Shown here: positions 44,001-51,915 of the stretch, one piece after another
Layout: every line of letters begins with the position of its first letter
Position numbering within the stretch: the stretch's first letter is position 1
IMG/VR virus record: IMGVR_UViG_3300028767_000023
Span: 1-60,719 of that record
Strand: one strand, 5' to 3'
From: a virus
Length of the DNA: 60,719 nucleotides
Translations under genes and position numbers: made by a program
The notes under the pieces: model-generated
Told to the model about the DNA's origin: nothing
Seen by the model: only the letters and a program-made list of their open reading frames with translations
Database searches by the model: none

Positions 44001-47000
44001 ATGTGGATAAAAACGGAAACATTACCGGAGATCAGTACGATGAAAACGATAATGAAAACCGAGAAGTATCTATCCGCATTGCAGACCATACACATAATCC
44101 CAGAAATGGAAGGCCAGATGTAACAATTGTTATTGCCAACAAAAATGCAACAGCAGGGAAATTCGCAGGGGCATCAACCGATTTGTCTTTTGATGAAGAT
44201 TCTTCTTCTGATGAAATTGCTGATGAAATAGAGCAGTACATTAAAGACAACTACTCAGTAGATAACATCCGTTTCCGCATTAACAAAGCATCCGAAGAAG
44301 TAAACACCAATCCAACCGACGCACAGAAAAAAGCGGGCAACTACAAGAAAGGTCACGTCCGCTTTGATGGCTTTGATATTTCAATTGAGAACCCCAAAGG
44401 ATCAATAAGGCGTGGTGTAGATTCATACGGTAAAGAATGGGAGCGTGAACTACCTGCCGACTATGGTTATTTCCGGGGGACAAAAGGCAAGGATAAGGAC
44501 CACGTAGACGTTTTCATGGGCGATAAACCCGAAAGTGATAAAATCTATGTTGTCGATCAGAAGAACCCCAAGACAGGCTTATTCGATGAACACAAGGTAA
44601 TGTTGGGCTTTGACAACGTAACAAAAGCAAGACAGACCTATGAAAAGGCTTTCCCTGCTGACTGGAAAGGGTTAGACCAGATCACCCGTACCACTAAGCA
44701 AGGGTTGAAAGACTGGTTTGAAAATGGGAATACACAGAAGCCATTCAATGATCAGGCAGTAAAATTCAGAATTGCTGACAAGGAAGATAAAATCAAAGTA
44801 TCCAACATAGGATTCTATTCACCCACAGAGAAAGCACTTGGTAAGATAGAACAGGATAAGGGAACAGCCGGGCAGCAAGCTATTGAAGGATATTATCAGT
44901 TATTAAAAGAGAATGAAGGATATGTAAGACCAAAAGGAGAAGGAGACAAAACCGTTCAATCCCTACCTGTCACATCTTCAATGAAACAATCTGTAATGAG
45001 TGAAGGGGTGCCGATGTTCCGTCAGACACCTATTGAGCCTAAAAACAAACCTATTGAGCCTATCGAAGATTTAAACAGGATGGGTGAGGCTGCAAGTAAA
45101 GTAGATAAACTAAAAAGGGCAGCAACGTATGTCCCCGGCGTAACCGAGACAGCAGAATCATACAACAAGTTTGCAGAATCATTAAGAAATACACTGTCCC
45201 CTTCTTCTACGGCAAGTGGAAAGATCGCTGCTGAAAATATGACTGAGAATATGTCTCACATGGAGAGAACAATGAATCAATCAGAAGCACGACTAAAAGA
45301 GGCGACCGATAAGTTTAGCAAGATGACCCATGAGCAATCTACTGATTTTATTGATAAATTAGAAGACCCTTCTGTTCCAGGTGGCAGGCCACAAGGCAAT
45401 GAAGACCTTCAAAGATATGCAGATGCTTTAAGGGAATTACAAGATAAAGTAAGAGATGAGGTACGGGATTTAGGAACCGGAAAACTTGATCAGTTTATTG
45501 AAAATTATTACCCCAGAAGATTTAAAGACCCCAAAAAAGCAGAACAGTTTTTATTTTCAGGCAAAAGTAAACGTCCCTACGAAGGTTCTAAACAATGGAT
45601 GAACCAGCGCACTGTTAAAACCTATAAAGAAAGCATTGATAAAGGATTAGAACCTGTTGATTGGAATCCTATAACCTCTGTCCTTACAAATGTGAGAGAT
45701 ATGGAACGTTATGTTATGGCACATAAAACCCTCAACACACTTAAACTTGAAGGACTGGTAAAATATGTGCGTCTTGGGGCAAATAGACCTGAAGGATTCA
45801 CTTTAATTGATGATAAGGTTAGCACTGTATCGAGAAAAACGGATGAAGGAATGCAGATCGTTGGTCATTACTATGCTCAGGAAGGTGCAGCACAAGTTCT
45901 AAACAACTTCCTTTCAAAAGGGTTAATGGGTAATCATGCTTATGATCTTTATCGTGGACTTGGCAATACGATTACTCAATTACAACTTGGATTGTCTGCG
46001 TTTCACTTAGGATTCACCTCAATGGATGCTGCAGTTTCTAAGTTTGGACTTGGATTAGAATACATGTACAACGGTAATTTAGGAGAAGCCGCTAAACATT
46101 TTGCAATGACACCAATAGCCCCTATCACAAATATTATTCAAGGAAATAAATTAAATAAGGCTTGGTTTGGAGATGAAGCCGCAACCCCAGAGATGAAACA
46201 GATAGCACAATTCTTAGAACAGGCTGGGGGTCGTGTACAAATGGATAAGTTCTATTCTGTAAAAGCAAAAGAACAATTTCATAATGCCTTAGCCGATCAT
46301 AAATTTATTAAAGCCGGACTTGTGTTCCCGCTTAAACTTGTCGAGCTAGCATCTAAACCTATCATGGAATATGTTGTACCACGTCAAAAGTTAGGCGTAT
46401 TTATGGATATGGCACGCTATGAAATGAATGAACATCCAAATGCTACACCTACTGAAAGAAGGGCGGCACTTCAATACGCTTGGAGGTCTGTTGATAATCG
46501 AATGGGGCAAATGGTATATGATAACTTATTTTGGAATAAAACAGCAAAAGATATTATGATGGCTTCTGTCCGGTCGGTAGGTTGGAATTTAGGAACATTT
46601 AGAGAAATAGGTGGCGCACCAAAAGAACTACTTGGAGTAACTAAAAATGCCTTACAAGGTAAGGTATCAGACCATACACATAAAATAGCCTACGTTGTTT
46701 CACTTGTTGGTATGACAATGCTATCTAGTGCAATCTATCAATACTTGCGTACAGGTAAAGCTCCGAGTGAAGGCAAAGATTATTTCTTCCCAAAAACAGG
46801 CGAGACAGAACCAAATGGAGACCCTTCACGTTCATCAATGCCTACTTACATGAAAGATATTTATCACTATACCACGAATCCGGGCAAAACACTCACAAAT
46901 AAACTATCTCCAATTTTTTCTATTGTGAACCAAATGGAAAACAATAAAGATTTTTATGGTACAAAGATTACAGAGGAAGACGATCCTATCTACAAAAAAG

Positions 47001-47545
47001 GATTGGATGAACTAAAATTCATGGGCAAACAATTGATTCCTTTTGGTATCCGTAACGCTGAAAAATCAGCAGATAAAGACCTGCCGGATAAGATACTTCC
47101 TTTCTTCGGTATAACCCCTGCTCCCTATGACTTAAATATGAGTGAGGCAGAAAAGACAGCCTATGACATTCAGGCAACAAAGCTTCCTATTGGTGGGCGT
47201 ACCTCTGAACAGAAAGATCATTCAGACCTATTGAAAGACCTTCGTAAAGAAATGAGAAAGACTGGTGGCGATGATAGTAAGGCTTTGGAAGAAAAGAAAG
47301 CCGGGAACATTACACAGGAAGAATATCATGAATTAAGAAAAGACTATAAGTTGACAGGTCTTGAAAGGACTGTTAAGAATTTCAGTTATGAAGAGACCTA
47401 TTTCATCTATAAGAAAGCCAATTCAAAAGAGAAGAACACACTTAAGCCTATCCTAATGGAGAAGTTGAGGAACAAAATCAAATCTACCTCAACAACCAAA
47501 GTGGAACGTGAACGGGCAAGGCAAATATTGAGGGATATAAAATAA
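38033..47545 (+). CDS. Giant polyvalent protein (two ART-like domains, zincin, pyrophosphatase-like domain)
   Basis: The 3170-residue protein takes up a sixth of the window. The N-terminus has KYPDYKD and KYPEYKN blocks; a hydrophobic patch lies at about 200-240. Residues about 863-1010 and 1644-1810 (WFGSSK..DENGNPKVMYHATN) form ADP-ribosyltransferase-like folds. HEANH near 1207 is a zincin HExxH. GTTNNFYEAGYLLNDGTMLD opens a domain near 1490. Residues 2100-2230 (VRFDGFDISIENPKG, DYGYF, DHVDVFMG, VDQKNPKTG) resemble a pyrophosphatase fold. The C-terminus has DNRMGQMVYDNLFWN. Such polyvalent proteins are thought to be injected with phage DNA to counter host defences. It overlaps the terminase start by one base. 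Confidence 0.85.
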   Translation: MSEQENSANYQAEEQRPISVQEFSKKIKEKYPDYKDVDDSVLAAKIIEKYPEYKNKVSFIPTQQSESTPGQYTQFQDSLDRANTQPVTPIPAIKPIGQIVNPVSSLTPSGNFAPTPIQSDVAEDFVKGAKSTAKDFVANAGYALDDVSKNIQNNLTGGAVVNDKGEYMYPGEKGYQKPPESAFRKSIDQWNAPDPTIKNNLASKLGSAAVFIVPAVASALTGSAEVAGLSTGLFGLSGLGEGGQEYDKQRAKDNLPENEDDRNTAGYLYALAYTLPMGKYMGSLLPKGGKIVDGIASSMINNPEAKNFASKVIASFAEKEPTKAVQLVKELASGVGHGVLSMEAMQLTKEATNQFLIGEDIKPEDWWNTAKDAAETGAMFGAVTKSAQIGADAFRNVQARTQVKNDYAKSVEQFKDIPNANYTEAVDNIVKNYTDPQDIINNFNQISGEMNITTPDYYKALDYLKNSVQLNSMFKAKAAEVQKGIDEFKDDNGNVTTANIDGQQYYIRNSKDLGQPGRAIFAKNADGEIKAFGSDMVTDYSSQAPEDIHNKSNATDNQEDNQYLQAQQAQQEAADKGIIPDKSVHTPNGIAKVVAIGDDGMVSVMNEKGHIGNYVLADIEPYKTDAEKQAEKAAIDQQKQAEKDAVDKQQADEKLQAEQQKEAEKIQLQQQQKAEQQQAEAAKVEQDKATLRQQHPEIPKDKDGLPDYDAMEPEMFKREYSKEFGEEETNNTLVELQQAAKDKVEKLVTKRLKSTSLNEKANIAREIKTLNEKVQKIDDVLNPKNTEDENTTGEQQDNAGIDNVENTPVAENGTATENKVEQPTEITSVEDVSRSTQLPESPERTPEEQTGGGASINPNINNKTFIHETNADNFDSFDLSKIGSGQGDSWLGKGFYLQEKGSFKIENYGKNKIEVALTPQAKIFKVQDTPNGKYGDTFVEWAVENTEAGKRKAQERIDAGLSLDNLLPRDILRRNPEVVDKLKEQGYDGLYEDGELVVYNPDVLEVKKIQSSPVDQAAEPTKNIKKVPEKNNNSDVNNENVNQMPSETPVNTEGSTESGENNLQESNVDNSKYKPKQVSFTTPSGDEKNGTVIEDLGNRVKVKGEDGFVYRVKKEDTGEPKLLNITAKAAEDLKEKRNALNALNQISSELNRPVEIVNSSEIPKNVQEEERKRIAAGKETTGFYNPEDGKIYIVSDRIHAVSEAKKTFLHEANHKGLRELFANGDPQSIIGRQYTKFNDLMSDVFDSMEPADIDKVAKDYVPDYSGKENLADNDKQMIADEFLSHLSESETIPSKWQSFVDRLVHLVRKTFGLTSNQFTQNDLLNIIKEQRERMTEGQKVNGKGEGNVRMRLQDKMPEVEEVHRDQVKVNGEWYHNSVLKDGDKLKAGDFIPELMKTPFVKVEDRGYYNPAYISDKQWDAINKNLTKQGFAPRPTSDWVKYFTDNVKSRQVYDNHLQAFEKVLGEKEPKAEKTDDQKFITKTKRYVGTTNNFYEAGYLLNDGTMLDFSGRKHGNTYPQGRAEDHREISSADENSDMDMVKFMASGNIRMKGESNGFEVTKEPTPEQYKTLRSYINASQGQRDFQGMLVDYSEPGQYGTTFSMEYGVKTPASRILNDIRDYYQEGTKPVQSEFIRFRLSDKLPETPEFKSWFGSSKITDENGNPKVMYHATNRDFDKFRDDRILFFSDNPEYVEMYAEGSSAKGAHYVGQAEKELEAKTLAGKSIMPVYLKAENPFDTRIPKHKKVFDSEFINKWGNGTPLDQNLGLPDWTDAEDLKEFFDEKGYKYDGLLLAESHGQTTTAVFSPNQVKSSTGNQGTFSESNPDIRFRMIAKNPDFKKEHERYNGKDFEIKGDELRTTVYNTRFDTDNSGEFLGTSINIDRAISDAESNPYDYDYTGASVSISAEHLEIPIKEIIDNTGDDEFKPEDITKYEIDDFLKGKDTYEYTVDDDYYTYAESEADNANTDDLIYDVQKDLGNRFNTKIGKYSSVYVDKNGNITGDQYDENDNENREVSIRIADHTHNPRNGRPDVTIVIANKNATAGKFAGASTDLSFDEDSSSDEIADEIEQYIKDNYSVDNIRFRINKASEEVNTNPTDAQKKAGNYKKGHVRFDGFDISIENPKGSIRRGVDSYGKEWERELPADYGYFRGTKGKDKDHVDVFMGDKPESDKIYVVDQKNPKTGLFDEHKVMLGFDNVTKARQTYEKAFPADWKGLDQITRTTKQGLKDWFENGNTQKPFNDQAVKFRIADKEDKIKVSNIGFYSPTEKALGKIEQDKGTAGQQAIEGYYQLLKENEGYVRPKGEGDKTVQSLPVTSSMKQSVMSEGVPMFRQTPIEPKNKPIEPIEDLNRMGEAASKVDKLKRAATYVPGVTETAESYNKFAESLRNTLSPSSTASGKIAAENMTENMSHMERTMNQSEARLKEATDKFSKMTHEQSTDFIDKLEDPSVPGGRPQGNEDLQRYADALRELQDKVRDEVRDLGTGKLDQFIENYYPRRFKDPKKAEQFLFSGKSKRPYEGSKQWMNQRTVKTYKESIDKGLEPVDWNPITSVLTNVRDMERYVMAHKTLNTLKLEGLVKYVRLGANRPEGFTLIDDKVSTVSRKTDEGMQIVGHYYAQEGAAQVLNNFLSKGLMGNHAYDLYRGLGNTITQLQLGLSAFHLGFTSMDAAVSKFGLGLEYMYNGNLGEAAKHFAMTPIAPITNIIQGNKLNKAWFGDEAATPEMKQIAQFLEQAGGRVQMDKFYSVKAKEQFHNALADHKFIKAGLVFPLKLVELASKPIMEYVVPRQKLGVFMDMARYEMNEHPNATPTERRAALQYAWRSVDNRMGQMVYDNLFWNKTAKDIMMASVRSVGWNLGTFREIGGAPKELLGVTKNALQGKVSDHTHKIAYVVSLVGMTMLSSAIYQYLRTGKAPSEGKDYFFPKTGETEPNGDPSRSSMPTYMKDIYHYTTNPGKTLTNKLSPIFSIVNQMENNKDFYGTKITEEDDPIYKKGLDELKFMGKQLIPFGIRNAEKSADKDLPDKILPFFGITPAPYDLNMSEAEKTAYDIQATKLPIGGRTSEQKDHSDLLKDLRKEMRKTGGDDSKALEEKKAGNITQEEYHELRKDYKLTGLERTVKNFSYEETYFIYKKANSKEKNTLKPILMEKLRNKIKSTSTTKVERERARQILRDIK

Positions 47546-49776
47546 TGCCATCGCACACTGATATAGCAAGGACGAACGAGATAGAGCGGGAAGCGGCAAA
47601 AAGGGGGGCCGAATGCTTTAAATCGTTATATGTTTTTCTAACGACTTTTTGGACAGAAATAGGAGGCGGACCATTTGTTGATGCTCCTTATATAAAATAT
47701 ATCTGTGATGCTATCCAAGAAAAGGTAATGCCAGTTATAAGGAATGAGTTCTCAATGGAGACATTGATCATAAACGTTCCCCCTGTATCCCTTAAATCAA
47801 CAATAGTTACAATCGCACTTCCTATGTGGGTTTGGTTATGGAACCCAATGATTGTTTCAACCAATATATCATACTCTGCCCGGTTATCTGAACGTCATGC
47901 CAAAAAGGCACGGGCTATAACCGATAGCGATAAATGGCATTTACTATTTGATAACCTTTTCATATTGAAATACGGGAAAAAACTTGAGATTGTGTCTCAA
48001 AATATGAATGAGATACAGAATAATTTCAGGGGAGAACGATTTAATACTTCTGTTGATGGAACAATTACCGGGATGCATGCACATATCTTAGCAAAGGATG
48101 ACATGCAAAACCCAAAGCAAGCCGGATCGGATACAGAACGTGAACACGTGAATGAATGGGATGCTGAAACTTTAACCTCAAGACATATAAACCCTAACTC
48201 CTGGCTTGATATTATTATAGCCCAAAGATTACATGAAAACGATTTAACTGGTTATACATTACAGAAAGATATTCACATAACATTAATTTCATTGCCGGCA
48301 GAGATTACCCATGCTTCACCTGTTGTTCCTAAAGATGCTGAATGTTTATACACAAACGGATTTCTTGACCCAATCAGAAGACCAAGAGAGGTATTGGATA
48401 TTACAAAGGCACAAATGAACTCAGCCCCCTATACTTGTCAGTATCTTCAAGCACCTTTTAATTTGGAAGAACAAGACATACAGCCAAGTATGTTTGAAAT
48501 ACTCGATTCTTGCGATGATGACATTGTATTTGATCTTTGGATTGATGCTGCCTACACTGAAAAGACAATCAATGACCCAACCGGGATAGATTTGATTAAA
48601 AGGAAAGGCAATAATATCATAGTAAAAGAATCCTGGGACGTGTACAAAAAGCTTCCCGACTTACTCAACTTCATAAAAGAACTGGTGGCAAATGGAACCT
48701 TCGATAAAGACAAAGGTAGGATATTTATTGAACCTAAAGCATCGGGTAATTCTTTAGCCGACTATATTGAGTTTGATACAGATTATAACTTTGTCCGGAT
48801 CGGTGAACACAGTAAACAGGAAAGCAAATTGGTAGCCGGGGGACACACTGCTAGACACCAGGTCATCAAACCTAAAGCAGAATCACACCGATGTAAACTC
48901 ATCAAAGGCAACTGGAACGATAATTTCATTACCCAAATATGCGGTTTTCCCCGTGCAAGTCACGATGAACACGTTGACAATCTCGGCTACGCAATCAATC
49001 ACTACTACTTTGCAGAGAATACATTCATAGAAGCTTGGGCATTGAATAACCTTGAAAATAATGTAACCGGCTGGGTAAACTGTTTACTTACCTCTTCCTT
49101 TGAGAACTACAAATATAAAGTACAGTACGAAGAAAACGATAAAGGAGACGTGATGCTATTTGATAATCCCAACCACTTGTACAATTACCGTTACTTGACC
49201 GTGCTAGTTTTAAAGGGTGAAGGGGAACGTGGAGGGAATACAGTAATCCTTACCTACGATAGGTTAAATGGTACTGTTCCTATAATGTACCTGTCAAATG
49301 AGATTGCGCCCCTTAAAGCGGCTAAAAAAGCCCTCGAAATAGCTTCCCTTTATTCTACTGCTAAATTGGTGGTGGCCGTAGAGGATGAATATGGCCAATC
49401 TGCCAACGAAGAAACAGACTTGGGGCATATTGCAATTCGTGAAGCCAGAGCGGCAAGGTATGATTCTATCTACTCTAGGCTCAAAGTTGACAACATTCAC
49501 AAGAAAAGAGAGCGTGAGTATGGGTTTGAAGTGAATCAGTCTACAAGGCGTGAAGTATATCACAATCTCAAAGACTTAATAGAGACAAATAAGATCAAAG
49601 AAATACCTCAGCCTGTGTTTGAGGAAATCAAAAATCTTGAAAGGAAGAAAGAAACGGGAGAAGTAGATGCACGTGAAGGTCATCAAGTAAATTCAGCACT
49701 AGCCTACTCTATTGCTTTAAAGGTTCATGCAGAGATGTACGATCAACCGCAGGTGAAGAAGAATGAGAAATGGTGA
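47545..49776 (+). CDS. terL: Large terminase with an extra degenerate nuclease-like domain
   Basis: The 743-residue protein packages DNA into heads. The ATPase part has PPVSLKST (about residues 79-86), a variant Walker A. The nuclease part has acidic residues in DLWIDAAY (about 330), IFIEPK (about 393) and HDEHVDNLGYAINHYYF (about 474). Beyond residue 545 there is a further region with KLVVAVEDEYGQS (about 607-619), REYGFEVNQSTRREVYHNLK (about 657-676) and EAREGHQVNSALAYSIAL-like text (about 710-727). This matches the pattern of a second terminase nuclease domain in which the acidic residues are partly lost. The start overlaps the previous stop (TAATG). Confidence 0.85.
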   Translation: MPSHTDIARTNEIEREAAKRGAECFKSLYVFLTTFWTEIGGGPFVDAPYIKYICDAIQEKVMPVIRNEFSMETLIINVPPVSLKSTIVTIALPMWVWLWNPMIVSTNISYSARLSERHAKKARAITDSDKWHLLFDNLFILKYGKKLEIVSQNMNEIQNNFRGERFNTSVDGTITGMHAHILAKDDMQNPKQAGSDTEREHVNEWDAETLTSRHINPNSWLDIIIAQRLHENDLTGYTLQKDIHITLISLPAEITHASPVVPKDAECLYTNGFLDPIRRPREVLDITKAQMNSAPYTCQYLQAPFNLEEQDIQPSMFEILDSCDDDIVFDLWIDAAYTEKTINDPTGIDLIKRKGNNIIVKESWDVYKKLPDLLNFIKELVANGTFDKDKGRIFIEPKASGNSLADYIEFDTDYNFVRIGEHSKQESKLVAGGHTARHQVIKPKAESHRCKLIKGNWNDNFITQICGFPRASHDEHVDNLGYAINHYYFAENTFIEAWALNNLENNVTGWVNCLLTSSFENYKYKVQYEENDKGDVMLFDNPNHLYNYRYLTVLVLKGEGERGGNTVILTYDRLNGTVPIMYLSNEIAPLKAAKKALEIASLYSTAKLVVAVEDEYGQSANEETDLGHIAIREARAARYDSIYSRLKVDNIHKKREREYGFEVNQSTRREVYHNLKDLIETNKIKEIPQPVFEEIKNLERKKETGEVDAREGHQVNSALAYSIALKVHAEMYDQPQVKKNEKW

Positions 49777-49998
49777 TTATTGAATTCTCCAAACCCTAAC
49801 ATTATCTCCATCTTCTTTTCTTGTTCTGAATCTTCTTCCGTGTCTTCGCCCCCACATACTCGCAGTCATTGAAAGCAAGTTTCTATGTTGTTGTGAACAA
49901 CAGTTTTTAACAAAACTATCACCAATTTCCATTTCAGCAAATGGATATTTTGACCTCGCTGGAACAGGTATTCCTTTTATAATTTCATAGTTTTCCAT
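49777..49998 (-). CDS. Small phage protein (GDSF...RVWRI type)
   Basis: The 73-residue protein reads MENYEIIKGIPVP..S.YPFAEMEIGDSF, then many R and H, with RRFRTRKEDGDNVRVWRI at the end. I know this pattern (P...Y...M..GDSF...R...RVWR) from small phage proteins of unknown function, with a likely nucleic-acid-binding fold. It is convergent with the terminase gene, whose stop is directly adjacent. Confidence 0.75.
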   Translation of the reverse strand: MENYEIIKGIPVPARSKYPFAEMEIGDSFVKNCCSQQHRNLLSMTASMWGRRHGRRFRTRKEDGDNVRVWRIQ

Positions 49999-50109
49999 AT
50001 ATCTTCTATGTTTAATATTATCCCCACAAATTAGAGACTATTTAATTGATAACGTGATTATTTAACAATAAATAAAAGCAGCCAATTTAATGAATAATGT
50101 TATTTTTAT

Positions 50110-50141
50110 TTGCTTTATTCAGAATAGTTTTTTACCTTTGG
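50110..50141 (+). promoter_or_regulatory. Bacteroidota consensus promoter
   Basis: TTTG (50110-50113) and TACCTTTG (50134-50141), separated by 20 bases, match the consensus well. No protein gene follows on this strand before a terminator at 50189-50215, so it may drive a small RNA. Confidence 0.7.
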
Positions 50142-50147
50142 TTCACT

Positions 50148-50215
50148 TTCATGAGGATAAGTTTAAGATTCGTTAGTTTTTGACCTTGAAGCCCGGTGTA
50201 CGGGCTTCTATTTTG
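50148..50215 (+). ncRNA. Candidate small RNA ending in an intrinsic terminator
   Basis: From the predicted start near 50148, about 68 bases run to a strong hairpin GAAGCCCG-GTGTA-CGGGCTTC (50189-50209) followed by TATTTT. No start codon with an open frame of useful length lies inside. The terminator could also serve the rightward late operon. The unit is compact enough for a regulatory RNA antisense to nothing obvious. Confidence 0.5.
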
Positions 50216-50809
50216 CTACTTAATACTATCCAGTATATCCTGAAGGTGAGATAAGTCCTTTACATCATGCTCTAACTTAACCGGAGCCTTATATCCCATC
50301 ATTTCGTTAATCTCTTTGATTGCAATAAGTTTGGGATAAAGCTTTATCTTGACATACTTGGTTTCAACTTCCTGTTCATCATCCCTTTCAGTTTTATATA
50401 CCCTAGTTTCTGTCTTAGTATCAATGCTTTCAATGGCATCTAAAGCATTTGGGTTCTCTCTTTTGATTTGTTCCCAATCCGATAACTCAATCCAGGTATC
50501 ATGCAAATGAGCGATGTTTGAATAGGCTATTTTAGCCAATTCCTGAAGGTTACGAAGCTTAGAAATTCCTGATTCTTCTTCAAGATTATTCTTTATAATG
50601 CTGATATACTGTTTAATGTGAGGTTTGGTAAGGTTTTCATAACCCGTCTCTTTAGCTGTTTTTTGACTATAACCTGCTGATCTTGCCGCTCTTGCACCAT
50701 TCCAGTCAATAATGTACTGGTGACAAAATATACGTTCTTTCTCGGTTAGTTTCTTTTGAAGCTCCTCGAATGTATATTGTTTGTCCTGTTGTGGTGTTGA
50801 ATCACTCAT
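50216..50809 (-). CDS. terS: Small terminase
   Basis: The 197-residue protein has LTEKERIFCHQYIIDWNGAR followed by AARSAGYSQKTAKETGYENL (residues about 21-60), the helix-turn-helix pattern of terminase small subunits (Terminase_2 type). The centre contains ELAKIAYSNIAHLHD and the C-terminus LSHLQDILDSI. It would recognise phage DNA and hand it to the large subunit. It is encoded on the other strand from the large terminase gene, with the small convergent gene between them. Confidence 0.85.
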   Translation of the reverse strand: MSDSTPQQDKQYTFEELQKKLTEKERIFCHQYIIDWNGARAARSAGYSQKTAKETGYENLTKPHIKQYISIIKNNLEEESGISKLRNLQELAKIAYSNIAHLHDTWIELSDWEQIKRENPNALDAIESIDTKTETRVYKTERDDEQEVETKYVKIKLYPKLIAIKEINEMMGYKAPVKLEHDVKDLSHLQDILDSIK

Positions 50810-50813
50810 TTTT

Positions 50814-51125
50814 TTAGTTTATCCCGAATGAATTTTTCATTAGTATAATCCCTTCATTGAATTCTTTTTCTTTGTCGGGGTTCTTACATAAATAGCTTCC
50901 AACCACAGCCATAATAAATTGGTTGAACTTTGGGTTGTTTTCAATATGATGAATAAGGGTGTTGGCTAATAGCTTCACATCACCCTCGATACATATCATT
51001 GCATTGTTATTTTCAGCGTCTCCACGAATGTACATTGCTGCATTCATAACGTTTTGTGATGCTGTAACCGCCTTAATTTGGTTGATAATATCCAAATCCA
51101 TGTTTTGCTTTTCTTCCTTCGTCAT
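50814..51125 (-). CDS. Conserved-looking small phage protein
   Basis: The 103-residue protein is helical with a beta-type MICIEGDVKLLANTLIHHIE (about residue 45) and ends KNSFGIN. It has no metal-binding pattern. Four bases separate it from the small terminase gene; it overlaps the previous gene by four. I have no function to offer. Confidence 0.68.
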   Translation of the reverse strand: MTKEEKQNMDLDIINQIKAVTASQNVMNAAMYIRGDAENNNAMICIEGDVKLLANTLIHHIENNPKFNQFIMAVVGSYLCKNPDKEKEFNEGIILMKNSFGIN

Positions 51126-51436
51126 TTCTTCCTCCTTATATACCGGATGATTAACCTTGCTTCCCGCTCACAGAAGCCAAACTTCTGAGCAAAGGTATTA
51201 ATTATTTCACACTTATTATTGCGGTTAAATTTAGGGATAAAATCTATCATTTCCTCGGTGATAACAGTATGATAGTAATCACGGATAATGCCACCTGCCC
51301 TTATCCCTGCCAAGAATACCGGCTTACCTGCTTCCCGGTACATGTGCGCCACCTCATAATCATTCCCTGATCGTAGAAGTTCATGAAATGTTTTCAGAAC
51401 GATCTGTTTCTTTTCAATTGTAGTGTCACGGGTCAT
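51122..51436 (-). CDS. Basic helical protein of unknown function
   Basis: The 104-residue protein has GKPVFLAGIRAGGIIRDYYH in the centre and ends with CEREARLIIRYIRRKK, a basic, possibly DNA-binding helix. It overlaps the genes on both sides by four bases (ATGA), so this is a tightly coupled minus-strand operon. Confidence 0.65.
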   Translation of the reverse strand: MTRDTTIEKKQIVLKTFHELLRSGNDYEVAHMYREAGKPVFLAGIRAGGIIRDYYHTVITEEMIDFIPKFNRNNKCEIINTFAQKFGFCEREARLIIRYIRRKK

Positions 51437-51915
51437 AATTCAATCATTTTATCAGCGTAATTATTAGCCTGTTGTTCAAATATTTTATCTACAATTATGT
51501 GCATGAAATAAGCAAAAGTGATATAGACAATGGCAAATAAAGCCCAATGGATTAAAATCAAGAAAGGAGTGAAGCAAAATAATAACCTTGACACAAATAC
51601 TTTCCGGGCATGATTCCTTAAATGATAATATTCATGCTCAAAAAAGAAATGCAGGGTTTTATATGGATGCTTGGCACCTTTCTTGATATTCAGTAACCTT
51701 TCATTGATGTAGACTGTATTAAACCAATGAAAGCCCCAATGGTTAGAATCCTTCCGAAATGTTTTGATGTTAACATTATATTTTGACCGAAGCCGAAACA
51801 CTTCTTCGTTTGGGGTATTGTAGATGGTTCCAATTTTTATAAATTGGTAGATTATTCCTACATAAACATAGTAGAGAATGTGTATTATGCAGAGTATGAG
51901 AGCTATTTTAATCAT
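51433..51915 (-). CDS. Integral membrane zinc metallopeptidase-like protein
   Basis: The 160-residue protein has an N-terminal membrane helix (IALILCIIHILYYVYVGIIY), then FFFEHEYYHLRNH at about residues 90-102, a HExxH zinc motif (HEYYH). Two further hydrophobic segments (about 110-140) follow. FEQQANNYADKMIEL near the end could supply the third zinc ligand. The layout resembles small M48/M56-type membrane peptidases. It overlaps the genes on each side by four bases. A role in membrane protein cleavage or host control is inference. Confidence 0.7.
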   Translation of the reverse strand: MIKIALILCIIHILYYVYVGIIYQFIKIGTIYNTPNEEVFRLRSKYNVNIKTFRKDSNHWGFHWFNTVYINERLLNIKKGAKHPYKTLHFFFEHEYYHLRNHARKVFVSRLLFCFTPFLILIHWALFAIVYITFAYFMHIIVDKIFEQQANNYADKMIEL

